NCBI RefSeq assembly: GCF_900107155.1
Contig: NZ_FNOX01000009.1
Location: 62,001-126,000 of the forward strand
Source of the DNA: Pseudomonas salomonii
GTDB lineage: Bacteria; Pseudomonadota; Gammaproteobacteria; Pseudomonadales; Pseudomonadaceae
Reading direction: 5' to 3'
Length of the DNA stretch: 64,000 bases
The notes under the pieces are model-generated. The model did not search any database. It was not told where the DNA came from and saw nothing but the letters and a program-made list of their open reading frames with translations. Made by a program: the position numbers and the translations under genes. Each line of letters begins with the position of its first letter. Within the stretch, counting starts at the first letter, position 1. Shown piece by piece: positions 51,623 to 59,853 of the stretch.

Positions 51623-52969
51623 CTAGAGAAACCAGCGGTATTCCCGCGCGTTGATCTCTTGTTGAAAGGCCAGGTGGTCCTGGCGTTTGTTTTCGCAGTA
51701 CACGTCGATAAATTCGGCGCCCAGCTTATCGCGCAATACCGCTTGATGCTGCATGGCGCGCACGGCGTCGAGCATTTCCAGGGGGAAGTCGGCGCCGCTG
51801 TTACGGTCCTCGTTCAGCGGCGCGATGGGTTCTTGCCTGGTTTCCAGGCCATGCTCCAAGCCTGCCAGGATCGCTGCCAGCACCAGGTACGGGTTGGCAT
51901 CGGCGCTGGCCAGGCGGTGTTCGATGCGCAGGTTGCGCGGGTCGGATTCGGGAATGCGCACGCAGGCGTCGCGGTCTTCAAAGCCCCAGCTGGCACGAGT
52001 GGCCGCGTTCACGGTGCCACCCAAGCGGCGGAAGGCGTTGTGGTTGGGCGAGAAGATCGGCATGCAGTGCGGCAGCAAGGCCAGGCAACCGGCCACCGCG
52101 TGGCGCAGCGGTTGCTGCTGGTGCGCCGCGAGTAAATTATTGCCCGCGCCGTCATACAGGCTGACATGCACATGCATGCCGCTGCCGGGAAATTGCAGAT
52201 AAGGCTTGGCCATAAAGCTGGCGCGGTAGCCGTGCTTGAGTGCCACGCCACGGGTGCTGCGGCAGAACAGCGCGGCCCAGTCGGCGGCGCGCAGGCCGTC
52301 GTCGCAGTGGCCGAAGTTGATCTCGAACTGGCCAGGGCCGAGTTCGGCGGTGATCACCGTGATGTCGATGCCTTGGGCCTGGGCGGTTTGCGCCATGTCG
52401 TCGAGCACTTCACTGAAGCGCGACAATCGCTCGATATGCAGGGTGGGCTGGTCGTCAGCGTCATCACTCAACGGGTCGCGGGCGAATTGCGGCAGGCCGT
52501 CGTCGAGTTTTTTATCGAATAGGTAAAACTCCAGCTCAAACGCCACTACCGGGTGAATGCCCTTGTGATGCAGGCGTTCCAGCACCTTGGCCAGCACTTC
52601 ACGTGGTTCGAACTCAATCGGCGCTTCGGTGCCATCCGAGGTGATCAACATCTGCCCCAGCGGCTGCGCTTCCCAGCTCACTGGCTTGAGCGTGCCTGGC
52701 ACCAGGCGGCGGTTGGCATCCGGGTCGCCGTCGTGAAAGCAATAATCACCGATCTTGAACAGCCCGCCCTGAGCGCCCAGCAGTACGGCGTTTTGCGGCA
52801 GCTTCAGCGGGCTGCCGGCGGCGACTTTTTCCAGCATCTCCACCGGGTAGCGCTTGCCGTAGAAATGCCCCGGAATGTCCAGGGCGATCAGGTCGACGTA
52901 ACGCACCTCGGGGTGGTTCTGGCGAAAGGTCCGTACTTCGGCCAGCAACGTGGAGGATTGGCTTTTCAC
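51623..52969 (-). CDS. Glutamine synthetase family gamma-glutamyl ligase (PuuA-like)
   Basis: 448 residues. Glutamine-synthetase fold with the ATP site (AFELEFYLFD; GPGQFEINFGHCD; FMAKPYLQFPGSGMHVHVSL) and the C-terminal NLRIEHRLASADANPYLVLAAILAGLEHGL. It resembles gamma-glutamylputrescine/polyamine synthetases (PuuA, PauA) more than nitrogen-assimilating GlnA. The start is GTG 52969, with AGGAGC seven bases upstream. Eleven bases after the regulator gene and fourteen before the AlkC gene, so all three are one operon. Confidence 0.9.
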   Translation of the reverse strand: MKSQSSTLLAEVRTFRQNHPEVRYVDLIALDIPGHFYGKRYPVEMLEKVAAGSPLKLPQNAVLLGAQGGLFKIGDYCFHDGDPDANRRLVPGTLKPVSWEAQPLGQMLITSDGTEAPIEFEPREVLAKVLERLHHKGIHPVVAFELEFYLFDKKLDDGLPQFARDPLSDDADDQPTLHIERLSRFSEVLDDMAQTAQAQGIDITVITAELGPGQFEINFGHCDDGLRAADWAALFCRSTRGVALKHGYRASFMAKPYLQFPGSGMHVHVSLYDGAGNNLLAAHQQQPLRHAVAGCLALLPHCMPIFSPNHNAFRRLGGTVNAATRASWGFEDRDACVRIPESDPRNLRIEHRLASADANPYLVLAAILAGLEHGLETRQEPIAPLNEDRNSGADFPLEMLDAVRAMQHQAVLRDKLGAEFIDVYCENKRQDHLAFQQEINAREYRWFL

Positions 52970-52980
52970 GGGTGTTGCTC

Positions 52981-53538
52981 CTAGTTGTAAACCCACAATA
53001 TGCGGGCGGGCAGATCAGTCAGGTTGGCGTAGCGGCAATGGGCAAAACTGGCCAGGTGGAAACTGTCGCCAGGCCCGAGGGTGACCGGGTCAGTCTCACC
53101 TTCCACCCACAGCGTCAACTCGCCCTCCAGCACAAAGCCGGCCTGCTCGGCGCGGTCGCTCATGGTGTGCTCGCCACTGTTGGCACCGGGCGCCAACAGG
53201 CTGTCGAGCATCGAAAACGCGCCGTGCATGCTGGGCGACACCAGAATGTCGGTGATGCCATTGGCGTAATACACCGTGCGCCGCTCATTGGGGCGCGTGA
53301 CCCAATTCACCGCCTTGGGTTTGGGCAGGCTGTAGAAGTAGGTGGTGGGTACGTCGAGGGCATGGCTGATGGCGGTGAGATCGGCCACGGTAGGGCGCGA
53401 CAGGCCGCGTTCGACCTGGGACAAGAAACCCACCGACCGCTCGATTTTTTGCGCGAGTTGGGCGAGGGTGAGTTTCTTGTGCTTGCGCAGGTCGTGGATC
53501 AACACGGCCAGTGCGTCGAGTTCTTGTTGTTGATTCAT
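52981..53538 (-). CDS. XRE-cupin transcriptional regulator (PuuR-like)
   Basis: 185 residues. Helix-turn-helix (ALAVLIHDLRKHKKLTLAQLAQKIERSVGFLSQVERGLSRPTV, ~7-60) and a C-terminal cupin (~105-180; GEHTMSDRAEQAGFVLEGELTLW...GDSFHLASFAHCRY). PuuR-type proteins repress polyamine catabolism. The ATG at 53538 is preferred to an in-frame ATG at 53562, because a perfect 14-bp-arm palindrome spans 53534-53565; the regulator would autoregulate from it. First gene of the operon. Confidence 0.9.
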   Translation of the reverse strand: MNQQQELDALAVLIHDLRKHKKLTLAQLAQKIERSVGFLSQVERGLSRPTVADLTAISHALDVPTTYFYSLPKPKAVNWVTRPNERRTVYYANGITDILVSPSMHGAFSMLDSLLAPGANSGEHTMSDRAEQAGFVLEGELTLWVEGETDPVTLGPGDSFHLASFAHCRYANLTDLPARILWVYN

Positions 53539-53565
53539 GAAATTTATATCGATAAATTTCATGAA
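53534..53565. promoter_or_regulatory. Perfect 14-bp-arm palindrome at regulator start (operator)
   Basis: TTCATGAAATTTAT-atcg-ATAAATTTCATGAA: arms 53534-53547 and 53552-53565 are exact complements. It overlaps the start codon of the XRE-cupin regulator (ATG at 53538-53536 on the minus strand). A second, imperfect dyad (ATGAAAAATT at 53561-53570 with AATTATTTCAT at 53576-53586) adjoins it. Confidence 0.75.
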
Positions 53566-53606
53566 AAATTACACGAATTATTTCATTGGGGCAAGGGCGG
53601 TGAATT

Positions 53607-53638
53607 GATCATTCCGACGCTGGAGCGCCGGAACGATC
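53607..53638. repeat. Degenerate GATCGTTCC palindromic unit
   Basis: GATCATTCCGACGC-tg-GAGCGCCGGAACGATC: same outer heads as 3824-3854, drifted centre. It is upstream of the nitrilase-like gene's 3' end and can terminate it. Confidence 0.7.
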
Positions 53639-53676
53639 AAGACCCTTGGCTGTGCTGGAGGCTGGCCGGCCGTCGG

Positions 53677-54714
53677 TCAATCGACCTCGAACTGATGTAG
53701 CCAGACGTTTTCAGTAACCAACCGAGCAGGTATTACCGTGTGGGTTTTTCCATCAATCACAGTCCATAGCTCGCATTGGCTGTGCGGGCGGCCGTCAGGA
53801 GTGGTGGACATACGACCATCGTTACGGACGACGTATTGCACTGATTGGTGTAGCTCTTTACCCGCCGCGGTGCGCTGGCCCGCCGCAATCAGAAAGTCGA
53901 TTTTGACCTGAGGCTTGCGCAATTCATCCAAACGACCGAGACCATAATCCGCGCAAATATCAATACCAAAGGGCAGATCCGGGACTGGCTGGTTGTCGAA
54001 CAGAGGCAGCAGCCGACACCCGCGTTGATGTTTTGCGGTGGAGGTGCTCAGTTCATACACATTGACACTGAGTGTCTCGCAGAGTTGGTACACAAATACC
54101 AAAGGTGGGTCGCCGTCGAAAAGCTCCGGCGAGGCCGTTTCCGGGTCGAAAATGATCAGCTCGTTATCCTTTTCTACAGCCTGCTCTGCTGACAGGCCCA
54201 TGTAGTCAATCAAGGCGGTATTTCGCTTGGGCCACATTGAAATCAAGGGCGCGCCCCAAAATGATCGTTTCCCGAAATTGTTCCCGGCCACTACGTAATT
54301 CAAAGCCTCGTAGCGGTTTGGGTTCTGTTTGCTGGGCGTTAACAATGCATTTGTACCCGGTAACAGGATGAGGCGTCCCCACTGCCTGGCCGGGAAAGCG
54401 CGAATAATCTGCCTGACGTGTTGTTGAATTGTCCGGCGGTAAAACGCTTCCAGCTGTTTAAGCTCTTGCACATTCTTGACGCTGCGCCACGGAATATTCC
54501 AGTAGAGTTCGGGCGCGGTTACAAACGTAACCAGGGGCTGAAATGAATCGTCTTTGAGGGCTACCAATGAGCGCCTCATTGAGCTGATCAACTGCTCTGC
54601 GCGGCGATTCGTCTCACGCTTGGCGAATTCCAGAATTGACTCATGGGCTGCGCGCGATGAGTGGGCATCGGGAGTAGTGGTTTGCAGCGAAAGTACTTGT
54701 ACGCGTTGTGTCAC
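53677..54714 (-). CDS. Hypothetical protein, possible carbon-nitrogen hydrolase (nitrilase) fold
   Basis: 345 residues, no signal peptide. Not a recognised family, but the order Glu69 (FVTAPELYWN), Lys163 (SMWPKRNTALID) and Cys254 (FGIDICADYGLG) copies the E-K-C triad of the nitrilase superfamily, with LILLPGTNALL between them. The Lys-Cys gap (~90) is longer than usual, so an insertion of ~55 residues would be needed. The start is GTG 54714, with GAGGA upstream. It is a lone gene of less GC-rich composition, possibly acquired. Function unknown. Confidence 0.55.
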   Translation of the reverse strand: MTQRVQVLSLQTTTPDAHSSRAAHESILEFAKRETNRRAEQLISSMRRSLVALKDDSFQPLVTFVTAPELYWNIPWRSVKNVQELKQLEAFYRRTIQQHVRQIIRAFPARQWGRLILLPGTNALLTPSKQNPNRYEALNYVVAGNNFGKRSFWGAPLISMWPKRNTALIDYMGLSAEQAVEKDNELIIFDPETASPELFDGDPPLVFVYQLCETLSVNVYELSTSTAKHQRGCRLLPLFDNQPVPDLPFGIDICADYGLGRLDELRKPQVKIDFLIAAGQRTAAGKELHQSVQYVVRNDGRMSTTPDGRPHSQCELWTVIDGKTHTVIPARLVTENVWLHQFEVD

Positions 54715-54927
54715 TTTGCAACGTCCTCTGAGTTCTGAAAACCACAGCTCATGGCTGGGTTTGAATTGAGAACTCAGAACGCTGGGATGGCTGTAGGACT
54801 TCTCCAGTTTTTGATGCGCGAACGTTGGGTCATTTAGTCAACGAGCACGCCGCATCATCTGCGGCTGAATGAATTGCCACGCCTGCGGTCGGAACCTGGG
54901 TACGCATCATTCATTGAAGGAGCACCC

Positions 54928-55236
54928 ATGAAGTCCAAGACCCTAGCCGCTTGCCTGCTGCTCACCGCTGGGCTGTCCACCGCCAGCTTTGTCGTGCAGG
55001 CCGGTGATACACCTCAGGAAACCGTGCAGCCTTCGAGCATCAATACGCGGGATTTGAAAGAGGGTGACCGCGCCCCGGATATCCTGATGCGCAAGGAATC
55101 GGCGGTCAGCGACTGGAAAAAACGTGGCCTCAAGCAGCCGGAGGCAGACAGCCAATGGGCACGGGTGGGGGACAAGTTTGTGCTGCTCAAAACCACCAAC
55201 GGCACCATTCTCGAGATCACCCCCGTCAAGCGCTGA
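54928..55236 (+). CDS. RcnB family periplasmic protein
   Basis: 102 residues: signal peptide (KSKTLAACLLLTAGLSTASFVVQA), short linker, then an RcnB domain (DLKEGDRAPDILMRKESAVSDWKKRGLKQPEADSQWARVGDKFVLLKTTNGTI). RcnB in E. coli is tied to nickel/cobalt homeostasis, but most RcnB-domain proteins are unstudied. ATG 54928 with GAAGGAG upstream. It stands alone. Confidence 0.88.
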   Translation: MKSKTLAACLLLTAGLSTASFVVQAGDTPQETVQPSSINTRDLKEGDRAPDILMRKESAVSDWKKRGLKQPEADSQWARVGDKFVLLKTTNGTILEITPVKR

Positions 55237-55355
55237 TCGGTGTGTTTTCCTCGTTAGCGCATAAAGGTAACCGGCCATCCCGGTCGCGTTACCTCACCCA
55301 TCACGTTAGCCTCGACGTCACACAGGTCGGCCTGGAAATCAGCCCGGCTGCATTT

Positions 55356-55628
55356 TTATTGGGTCGTCGTTGAAGCAAAATCATCCAGCGTGAGCTTGCC
55401 GACGTTGTTGCTCTGCAGTTCGTAGCGCAACTCTTCAACCATCTTGGCGACTTCTTGCGGGGTCTGCAGGCGGTTGGTGCTGATGCCGGTGACTACCAGG
55501 TCAACCCGGCCGGTCTCGGCGTCGTAGACCTTGAGGGTCAGTGACGCGTCCCGGCACAGGGTGAACTCGCAGGTCAGCGGCGACAAACCTTCTTCGATGC
55601 AGTTGCGCAATTGAGAGAGGGTAAACAT
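55356..55628 (-). CDS. DUF1652 domain-containing protein
   Basis: 90 residues of the Pseudomonas DUF1652 family (FTLSQLRNCIEEGLSPLTCEFTLCRDASLTLKVYD..GRVDLVVTGI). ATG 55628 with GAGG upstream. It follows csbD by 14 bases, so the two form a small stress-type operon. Role unknown. Confidence 0.85.
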   Translation of the reverse strand: MFTLSQLRNCIEEGLSPLTCEFTLCRDASLTLKVYDAETGRVDLVVTGISTNRLQTPQEVAKMVEELRYELQSNNVGKLTLDDFASTTTQ

Positions 55629-55642
55629 AGGCCTCGGCCTCC

Positions 55643-55894
55643 TCAACGACGACGCAGCAACAGGCCCACAAGCAAACCGATACCGGCAACGACAGCCACG
55701 GTCGTCAGGGGTTTGTTTTTGGCGAAATCACCGACGGTCTCCAGCGCGTCGCCGTACGTTTGCTGCAGTTGACCTGCCGCCTGACGCGCCACACCTTCAG
55801 CGTGCAATTGATCATCGCCGGTGAGGTCGCCGATAACGCCCTGGGCCTTGCCGGCAACTTTTTCTACGGCGCCTTTGACTTGTTCGCTTTTCAT
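55643..55894 (-). CDS. CsbD family stress-response protein with C-terminal membrane helix
   Basis: 83 residues: CsbD-like repeat region (KSEQVKGAVEKVAGKAQGVIGDLTGDDQLHAEG) followed by a hydrophobic helix (TTVAVVAGIGLLVGLLLRRR) that anchors it to the membrane. CsbD is a general stress protein in bacilli and in proteobacteria. ATG 55894, AAGGAAAG upstream. A palindromic site identical in type to that before the PAS-LuxR regulator precedes it. Confidence 0.87.
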   Translation of the reverse strand: MKSEQVKGAVEKVAGKAQGVIGDLTGDDQLHAEGVARQAAGQLQQTYGDALETVGDFAKNKPLTTVAVVAGIGLLVGLLLRRR

Positions 55895-55993
55895 CGTGCT
55901 TTCCTTGGAAGAGATCAAACCATTTCGGCACGGGACCATAGGCCCTGTACCCACTCTTCAAGGTTAAGCAGCACGCGCCAGTGCAATAAGGCG

Positions 55994-56020
55994 AATTTGC
56001 ACTGGTCGCACTAGTGCATT
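55994..56020. promoter_or_regulatory. Inverted half-sites AATNTGCACTGG / CTAGTGCATT before csbD
   Basis: Left AATTTGCACTGG and right CTAGTGCATT (its complement is AATGCACTAG) lie ~100 bases upstream of csbD. The half-site AATGCAC(C/T)AG matches the perfect palindrome at 57606-57630. Probably a binding site of the regulator encoded between the two. Confidence 0.6.
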
Positions 56021-56026
56021 TGCACT

Positions 56027-57523
56027 CTAGGGTTTGCTTTTGATGCGCAGTTCGCCGGCAAACAAGCCACGCTCCCTGGCCCACACAATGGCCGCGCTGC
56101 GGCTGTGCACGCCGAGTTTGGAGTACACCGTGGCCACATGGTTACGCACCGTGTTGGGTGCAAGTTTCAGGCGCGAGGCAATCTCTTTGTCGGCCAGGCC
56201 TTCGCAGATCAGACCCAGCACATCACGCTCACGGGCGGTGAGGTCGGTGAAGGCCACGTTCGGCAGGTTGGGGCTGTTGACGCTCTTGGCGTTGGCCAGC
56301 TTCTCGATCAGGGTCTGGCTGAACCAGGAGGCGTCCTGCATCACTTCCTCAATGGCCGCCACCAGCTCAAGCTCCGAGCGTTTGCGTTCGGTGATGTTCA
56401 TCAGCACCAGCAGGTAGCAGGGCACGTCCTCGATAATCACCGTGTCGGCGGAGACCACGCAGTCGATCACCTCGTTGCCTTTCTTGCGCACCTTGAGGTC
56501 CTGGCCTTCGAGGTTGCCGGCGTTTTCCAGGGTAGTGAACAATTGCGCTCCCGCCGGTGCGCTGTCGATGAAGTGGATGTCCTCGACGTTCTTGCCGATC
56601 AGTTCTTCGCTGGTGTAGCCGGTGATGCTCATGAACGCTTCGTTGATATCCACCACTTGCCGGTTGGCGGCGTTGCACACCAGGGTCGGCACCGGTGTCA
56701 GGCGGAAGGATTTGGCGAAACGTTCTTCGCTCTGGCGCAAGGCGGTCTCGGCCTTGCGCCGTGGCTCCAGGTCGGTGAAGGAAAACAGCATGCAGTCTTC
56801 CTCGTTCATGTCCAACGGCTGGCCGGCGACGATTACCAGTTTGCTGCCGCCTTCGGGCAGGCGCAGCTCGGCCTGCATCTGCGGGATGGTTGCGCCTTCG
56901 CCCAGGCGCTGGATGGCCAGGTCCTTGCGATCGGCGTGTTCCAGCACGTCCAGTTCATACACGGATTTGCCGATGACCTGGTCGCGGTTGTAACCGGTCA
57001 TCTCCAGGAAACCCTGGTTGACCTTGATGTAGCGCAGGTCGCTGAGACGGCAGATCACCGCAGGTGCCGGGTTGGCGTTGAAGGTTTTCTCGAAACGTTG
57101 TTCCGCGCTGGCCCACTCGGTGGCGTCGCTGAGGATCAGCACCAACAGCTCCGGTTCGCCGTGGGCGTCCGTCAGCACCAGGCTGCGCAAGCGGTGCACC
57201 CAACGGCGGTCTTCGTCGTCGGCGGGGGTGACTTCCACCACCACATCGCTGAATTCTTCACCGGCTGCTACTCGGCTGAGCGGGTAGCTGTCCAGCGGCA
57301 AGGGGTGGTTGTTGCGATAGCGCAAGGCAAAGCGCTTGGCGTATTGCTCGGTATTGGCGCCGAGCTGCTCCACCTCACTGACCCCGTGCATGGTCAGCGC
57401 GGCTTCGTTGGCCCACAGAATGGTCTGGTCGACTTCGGCCAGGATCACACCGTCCGATAACCCGGAAATGATCTGCTGCAATTGGCGGCGGTTGGTTTCT
57501 TTGGCAAGAACGTCCTGGGTCAT
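56027..57523 (-). CDS. Multi-PAS sensor with LuxR-type DNA-binding domain
   Basis: 498 residues: three PAS domains (~12-130, ~145-262, ~270-395; RQVVDINEAFMSITGYTSEELIG is typical) then a LuxR/FixJ helix-turn-helix at the end (LTARERDVLGLICEGLADKEIASRLKLAPNTVRNHVATVYSKLGVHSR). No kinase or receiver domain, so it is a one-component regulator that binds DNA in response to an internal signal, perhaps redox or light. ATG 57523, GGAGAG upstream. Divergent from a membrane protein gene; likely target sites lie on both sides. Confidence 0.9.
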   Translation of the reverse strand: MTQDVLAKETNRRQLQQIISGLSDGVILAEVDQTILWANEAALTMHGVSEVEQLGANTEQYAKRFALRYRNNHPLPLDSYPLSRVAAGEEFSDVVVEVTPADDEDRRWVHRLRSLVLTDAHGEPELLVLILSDATEWASAEQRFEKTFNANPAPAVICRLSDLRYIKVNQGFLEMTGYNRDQVIGKSVYELDVLEHADRKDLAIQRLGEGATIPQMQAELRLPEGGSKLVIVAGQPLDMNEEDCMLFSFTDLEPRRKAETALRQSEERFAKSFRLTPVPTLVCNAANRQVVDINEAFMSITGYTSEELIGKNVEDIHFIDSAPAGAQLFTTLENAGNLEGQDLKVRKKGNEVIDCVVSADTVIIEDVPCYLLVLMNITERKRSELELVAAIEEVMQDASWFSQTLIEKLANAKSVNSPNLPNVAFTDLTARERDVLGLICEGLADKEIASRLKLAPNTVRNHVATVYSKLGVHSRSAAIVWARERGLFAGELRIKSKP

Positions 57524-57605
57524 GGTCTCTCCGGGGATGGGCGCATGAAGGGTACGACACCCAGGCATCAGGATAGTGCACACAACGTGCCCCTTGCGGG
57601 GTGCG

Positions 57606-57630
57606 AATGCACCAGAGGCTCTGGTGCATT
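57606..57630. promoter_or_regulatory. Perfect 25-bp palindrome AATGCACCAGAG-g-CTCTGGTGCATT
   Basis: Arms 57606-57617 and 57619-57630 are exact complements around a single base. It is midway in the divergent promoter between the PAS-LuxR regulator and the membrane-protein gene, so it could serve both. The half-site also occurs before csbD. Confidence 0.78.
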
Positions 57631-57694
57631 TGAGCGGGGACGACCGGCAGCGGCCTCGCCAGACTGATACGGTCAACCACTCAAAGGATTAATC

Positions 57695-58663
57695 ATGACA
57701 ACTGTCTATGAAACCAACCGTTCACCGTTTCGCGTGTCCTGGAGCTCTGTGCTGGCCGGCAGTGCAATTGCCCTGGTGACCTACCTGGTGCTCAGCGTGC
57801 TGGGCACGGCCATTGGCGCGAGTGCCGTCAACCCGATGGAAGCGGGCAACCCCCTGAGCGGCTTCGGCACGGGTGCAGGGATCTGGCTGTTTGTTTCCAC
57901 CCTGGTGGCCGTCGGCCTCGGCGCCTTTGTGGCCGGGCGCACTGCACCGGACCGTGGCGGCCTGCACGGCTTACTGACCTGGACCTTTACCACCTTGCTC
58001 ACCACCTGGCTGCTGGCTGGTCTGGCCGCCAGTGTGGTCGGCACCGCCGGTAATGTGGTGGGCAAGGGCTTGTCCGCCGCCGGCAGTGGTATCGCCGCTG
58101 CTGCGCCTGGGATCGGCAACAGCATCAAGCAGCAGTTGAACGAGCAGGGTATCCAACTCGATTGGAACAGCCTGCAAGGCCAACTCGACACCTTGCTCAA
58201 GCAGAGCGGCAAGCCTGAGCTGGACCCGGCCAACGTCGAGCAGAAAACCGACCAGGCCGCCGCCGACGGCAAGCAATCGGCCAAGGACGCCGCGACCAAC
58301 CCTGCCCAGGCCGGTGATGAGTTGAAGCAGTGGTTCGAACGCGTCAAAGCCTCCGGCGAGCCTGCGTTGAATGCAGCGGACAAAGACGCGCTGGTCAACA
58401 TCGTGGCCGCCCGTACCGGCAAGAGCAAAGCCGAAGCCACCCAGATCGTCGACAACTATGTCCAGGCTTATCAGCAAGCCATGCAAAAGGTCGATGAGCT
58501 CAAGCAGCAAGCCGAGCAGAAAGCCCGTGAAGCCGGTGAAGTGGCGGCTAAACAGCTGTCCCGCGCAGCCTGGAGCACCTTGGCCATGTTGCTGTTGGGC
58601 GCAGCGTTGAGCTTCTTTGTGGGTCGTACCGCACTGACCACGCGTCGCGTGCCGTTGGCTTAA
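57695..58663 (+). CDS. Membrane protein with central coiled coil (conserved hypothetical)
   Basis: 322 residues. Three to four membrane helices in the first 130 residues (SWSSVLAGSAIALVTYLVLSVLGTAIG; GIWLFVSTLVAVGLGAFVAG; WTFTTLLTTWLLAGLAASVVG), a helical middle rich in Gln/Glu/Lys, and a last helix (AAWSTLAMLLLGAALSFFVGRTALTTRR). No enzyme motif; such proteins are found in pseudomonads beside stress regulators. Divergent from the PAS-LuxR gene over a perfect palindrome. Confidence 0.75.
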   Translation: MTTVYETNRSPFRVSWSSVLAGSAIALVTYLVLSVLGTAIGASAVNPMEAGNPLSGFGTGAGIWLFVSTLVAVGLGAFVAGRTAPDRGGLHGLLTWTFTTLLTTWLLAGLAASVVGTAGNVVGKGLSAAGSGIAAAAPGIGNSIKQQLNEQGIQLDWNSLQGQLDTLLKQSGKPELDPANVEQKTDQAAADGKQSAKDAATNPAQAGDELKQWFERVKASGEPALNAADKDALVNIVAARTGKSKAEATQIVDNYVQAYQQAMQKVDELKQQAEQKAREAGEVAAKQLSRAAWSTLAMLLLGAALSFFVGRTALTTRRVPLA

Positions 58664-58780
58664 GCTGAACATGTGCGGCAGGGACGCCGCCTGTGGGCAC
58701 AGTGGATAACTCGCTCACCCCTGCGCCCGAATGAATGCGTAAAATACCGGCTTTTTACGCGTATCACGCAAAGGTGCACT

Positions 58781-59401
58781 TTGAGCGCAGGCAAAGCTGT
58801 CGGGCTGTTATTACTCACTTCACTGCTGGCGGCGTGCGGTACTTCACCGCCACGCACGCCAAACGACATCTGCGGCATCTTTCGTGAAAAAGACGATTGG
58901 TACGACGCCGCCAAGGTCACGCAAAAGCGCTGGGGCGTGCCGATCCAGGTGCCGTTCGCGATCATGTATCAAGAGTCGGGCTTCCGCCAGGATGCCAAGA
59001 CCCCGCGCAAATACCTGCTATGGATTATCCCCTGGGGCCGCGTGTCGACCGCCGAAGGCTATTCCCAGGCCAAGGATGAGGTGTGGAACGACTACCGCAA
59101 GAGCACCGGCCGCAGTGGTGCGAGCCGTCAGGATTTCGACGACTCCATCGACTTTGTGGGTTGGTACATGGACAAGACCTACACCATCAACGGCGTGTAC
59201 AAATACGACGCCTACGGCCAATACCTGAACTACCACGAAGGCTGGGGCGGCTATCGCCAGCGCACCTATGCGGCCAAAGCCTGGCTGCCGCCGGTGGCGA
59301 GCAAGGTGCAGGCGCGCTCGCAGATGTACGCTGCGCAATATGCGCGTTGCAAGGATGATCTGGGCCGCGGGTTCTGGAGCCGGTTCTGGCATTGGTTGTA
59401 A
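58781..59401 (+). CDS. Lytic transglycosylase-like lipoprotein
   Basis: 206 residues. Lipoprotein signal (SAGKAVGLLLLTSLLAAC) then a lysozyme-like domain with a catalytic Glu in IMYQESGFRQDA and NYHEGWGGYRQRTY later, as in SLT-type muramidases. The start TTG 58781 is chosen because AAGGTG is just upstream and the signal peptide then begins properly; a longer frame from 58673 gives no signal peptide at its N-terminus. It is outer-membrane anchored, acting on peptidoglycan. Confidence 0.82.
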   Translation: MSAGKAVGLLLLTSLLAACGTSPPRTPNDICGIFREKDDWYDAAKVTQKRWGVPIQVPFAIMYQESGFRQDAKTPRKYLLWIIPWGRVSTAEGYSQAKDEVWNDYRKSTGRSGASRQDFDDSIDFVGWYMDKTYTINGVYKYDAYGQYLNYHEGWGGYRQRTYAAKAWLPPVASKVQARSQMYAAQYARCKDDLGRGFWSRFWHWL

Positions 59402-59495
59402 TGAACGATCGGCATGAGGGTGTGGCGAGGGCGCACTTGCCAAGCTCACTCTATTGCGGGAAAACCCAAGTCTTTACGCATCCAACGAGAGCCCC

Positions 59496-59840
59496 ATGAG
59501 CAACGATGAACTCCAGATCACCGACACCCGCCAGGGCACCGGCAAAACCGTGGTCAAGGGTGCGCTGATCACCACCCAATACACCGGCACCCTCGAAGAC
59601 GGCACCGTGTTCGATTCGTCCTGGGAGCGCGGCAGGCCGTTCCAGTGTGTGATCGGCACCGGGCGTGTGATCAAGGGCTGGGACCTGGGCTTGATGGGCA
59701 TGCAGGTCGGCGGCGTGCGCACGCTTTTTGTGCCGGCACACCTGGCTTATGGCGAGCGTTCGATGGGCGCGCATCTCAAACCCAACAGTAATCTGCGTTT
59801 TGAAATCGAGTTGCTGGAAGTGCTGACGCGCGACGATTAA
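59496..59840 (+). CDS. FKBP-type peptidyl-prolyl cis-trans isomerase
   Basis: 114 residues, one FKBP domain: GALITTQYTGTLEDGTVFDSS, PFQCVIGTGRVIKGWDLGLMGMQVGGVRTLFVPAHLAYG and FEIELLEV. It speeds proline isomerisation in the cytoplasm. ATG 59496 with AACGAGAG upstream. Thirteen bases before a GNAT acetyltransferase gene, so the two are likely co-transcribed. Confidence 0.93.
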   Translation: MSNDELQITDTRQGTGKTVVKGALITTQYTGTLEDGTVFDSSWERGRPFQCVIGTGRVIKGWDLGLMGMQVGGVRTLFVPAHLAYGERSMGAHLKPNSNLRFEIELLEVLTRDD

Positions 59841-59853
59841 AGGGAAAATAAAC

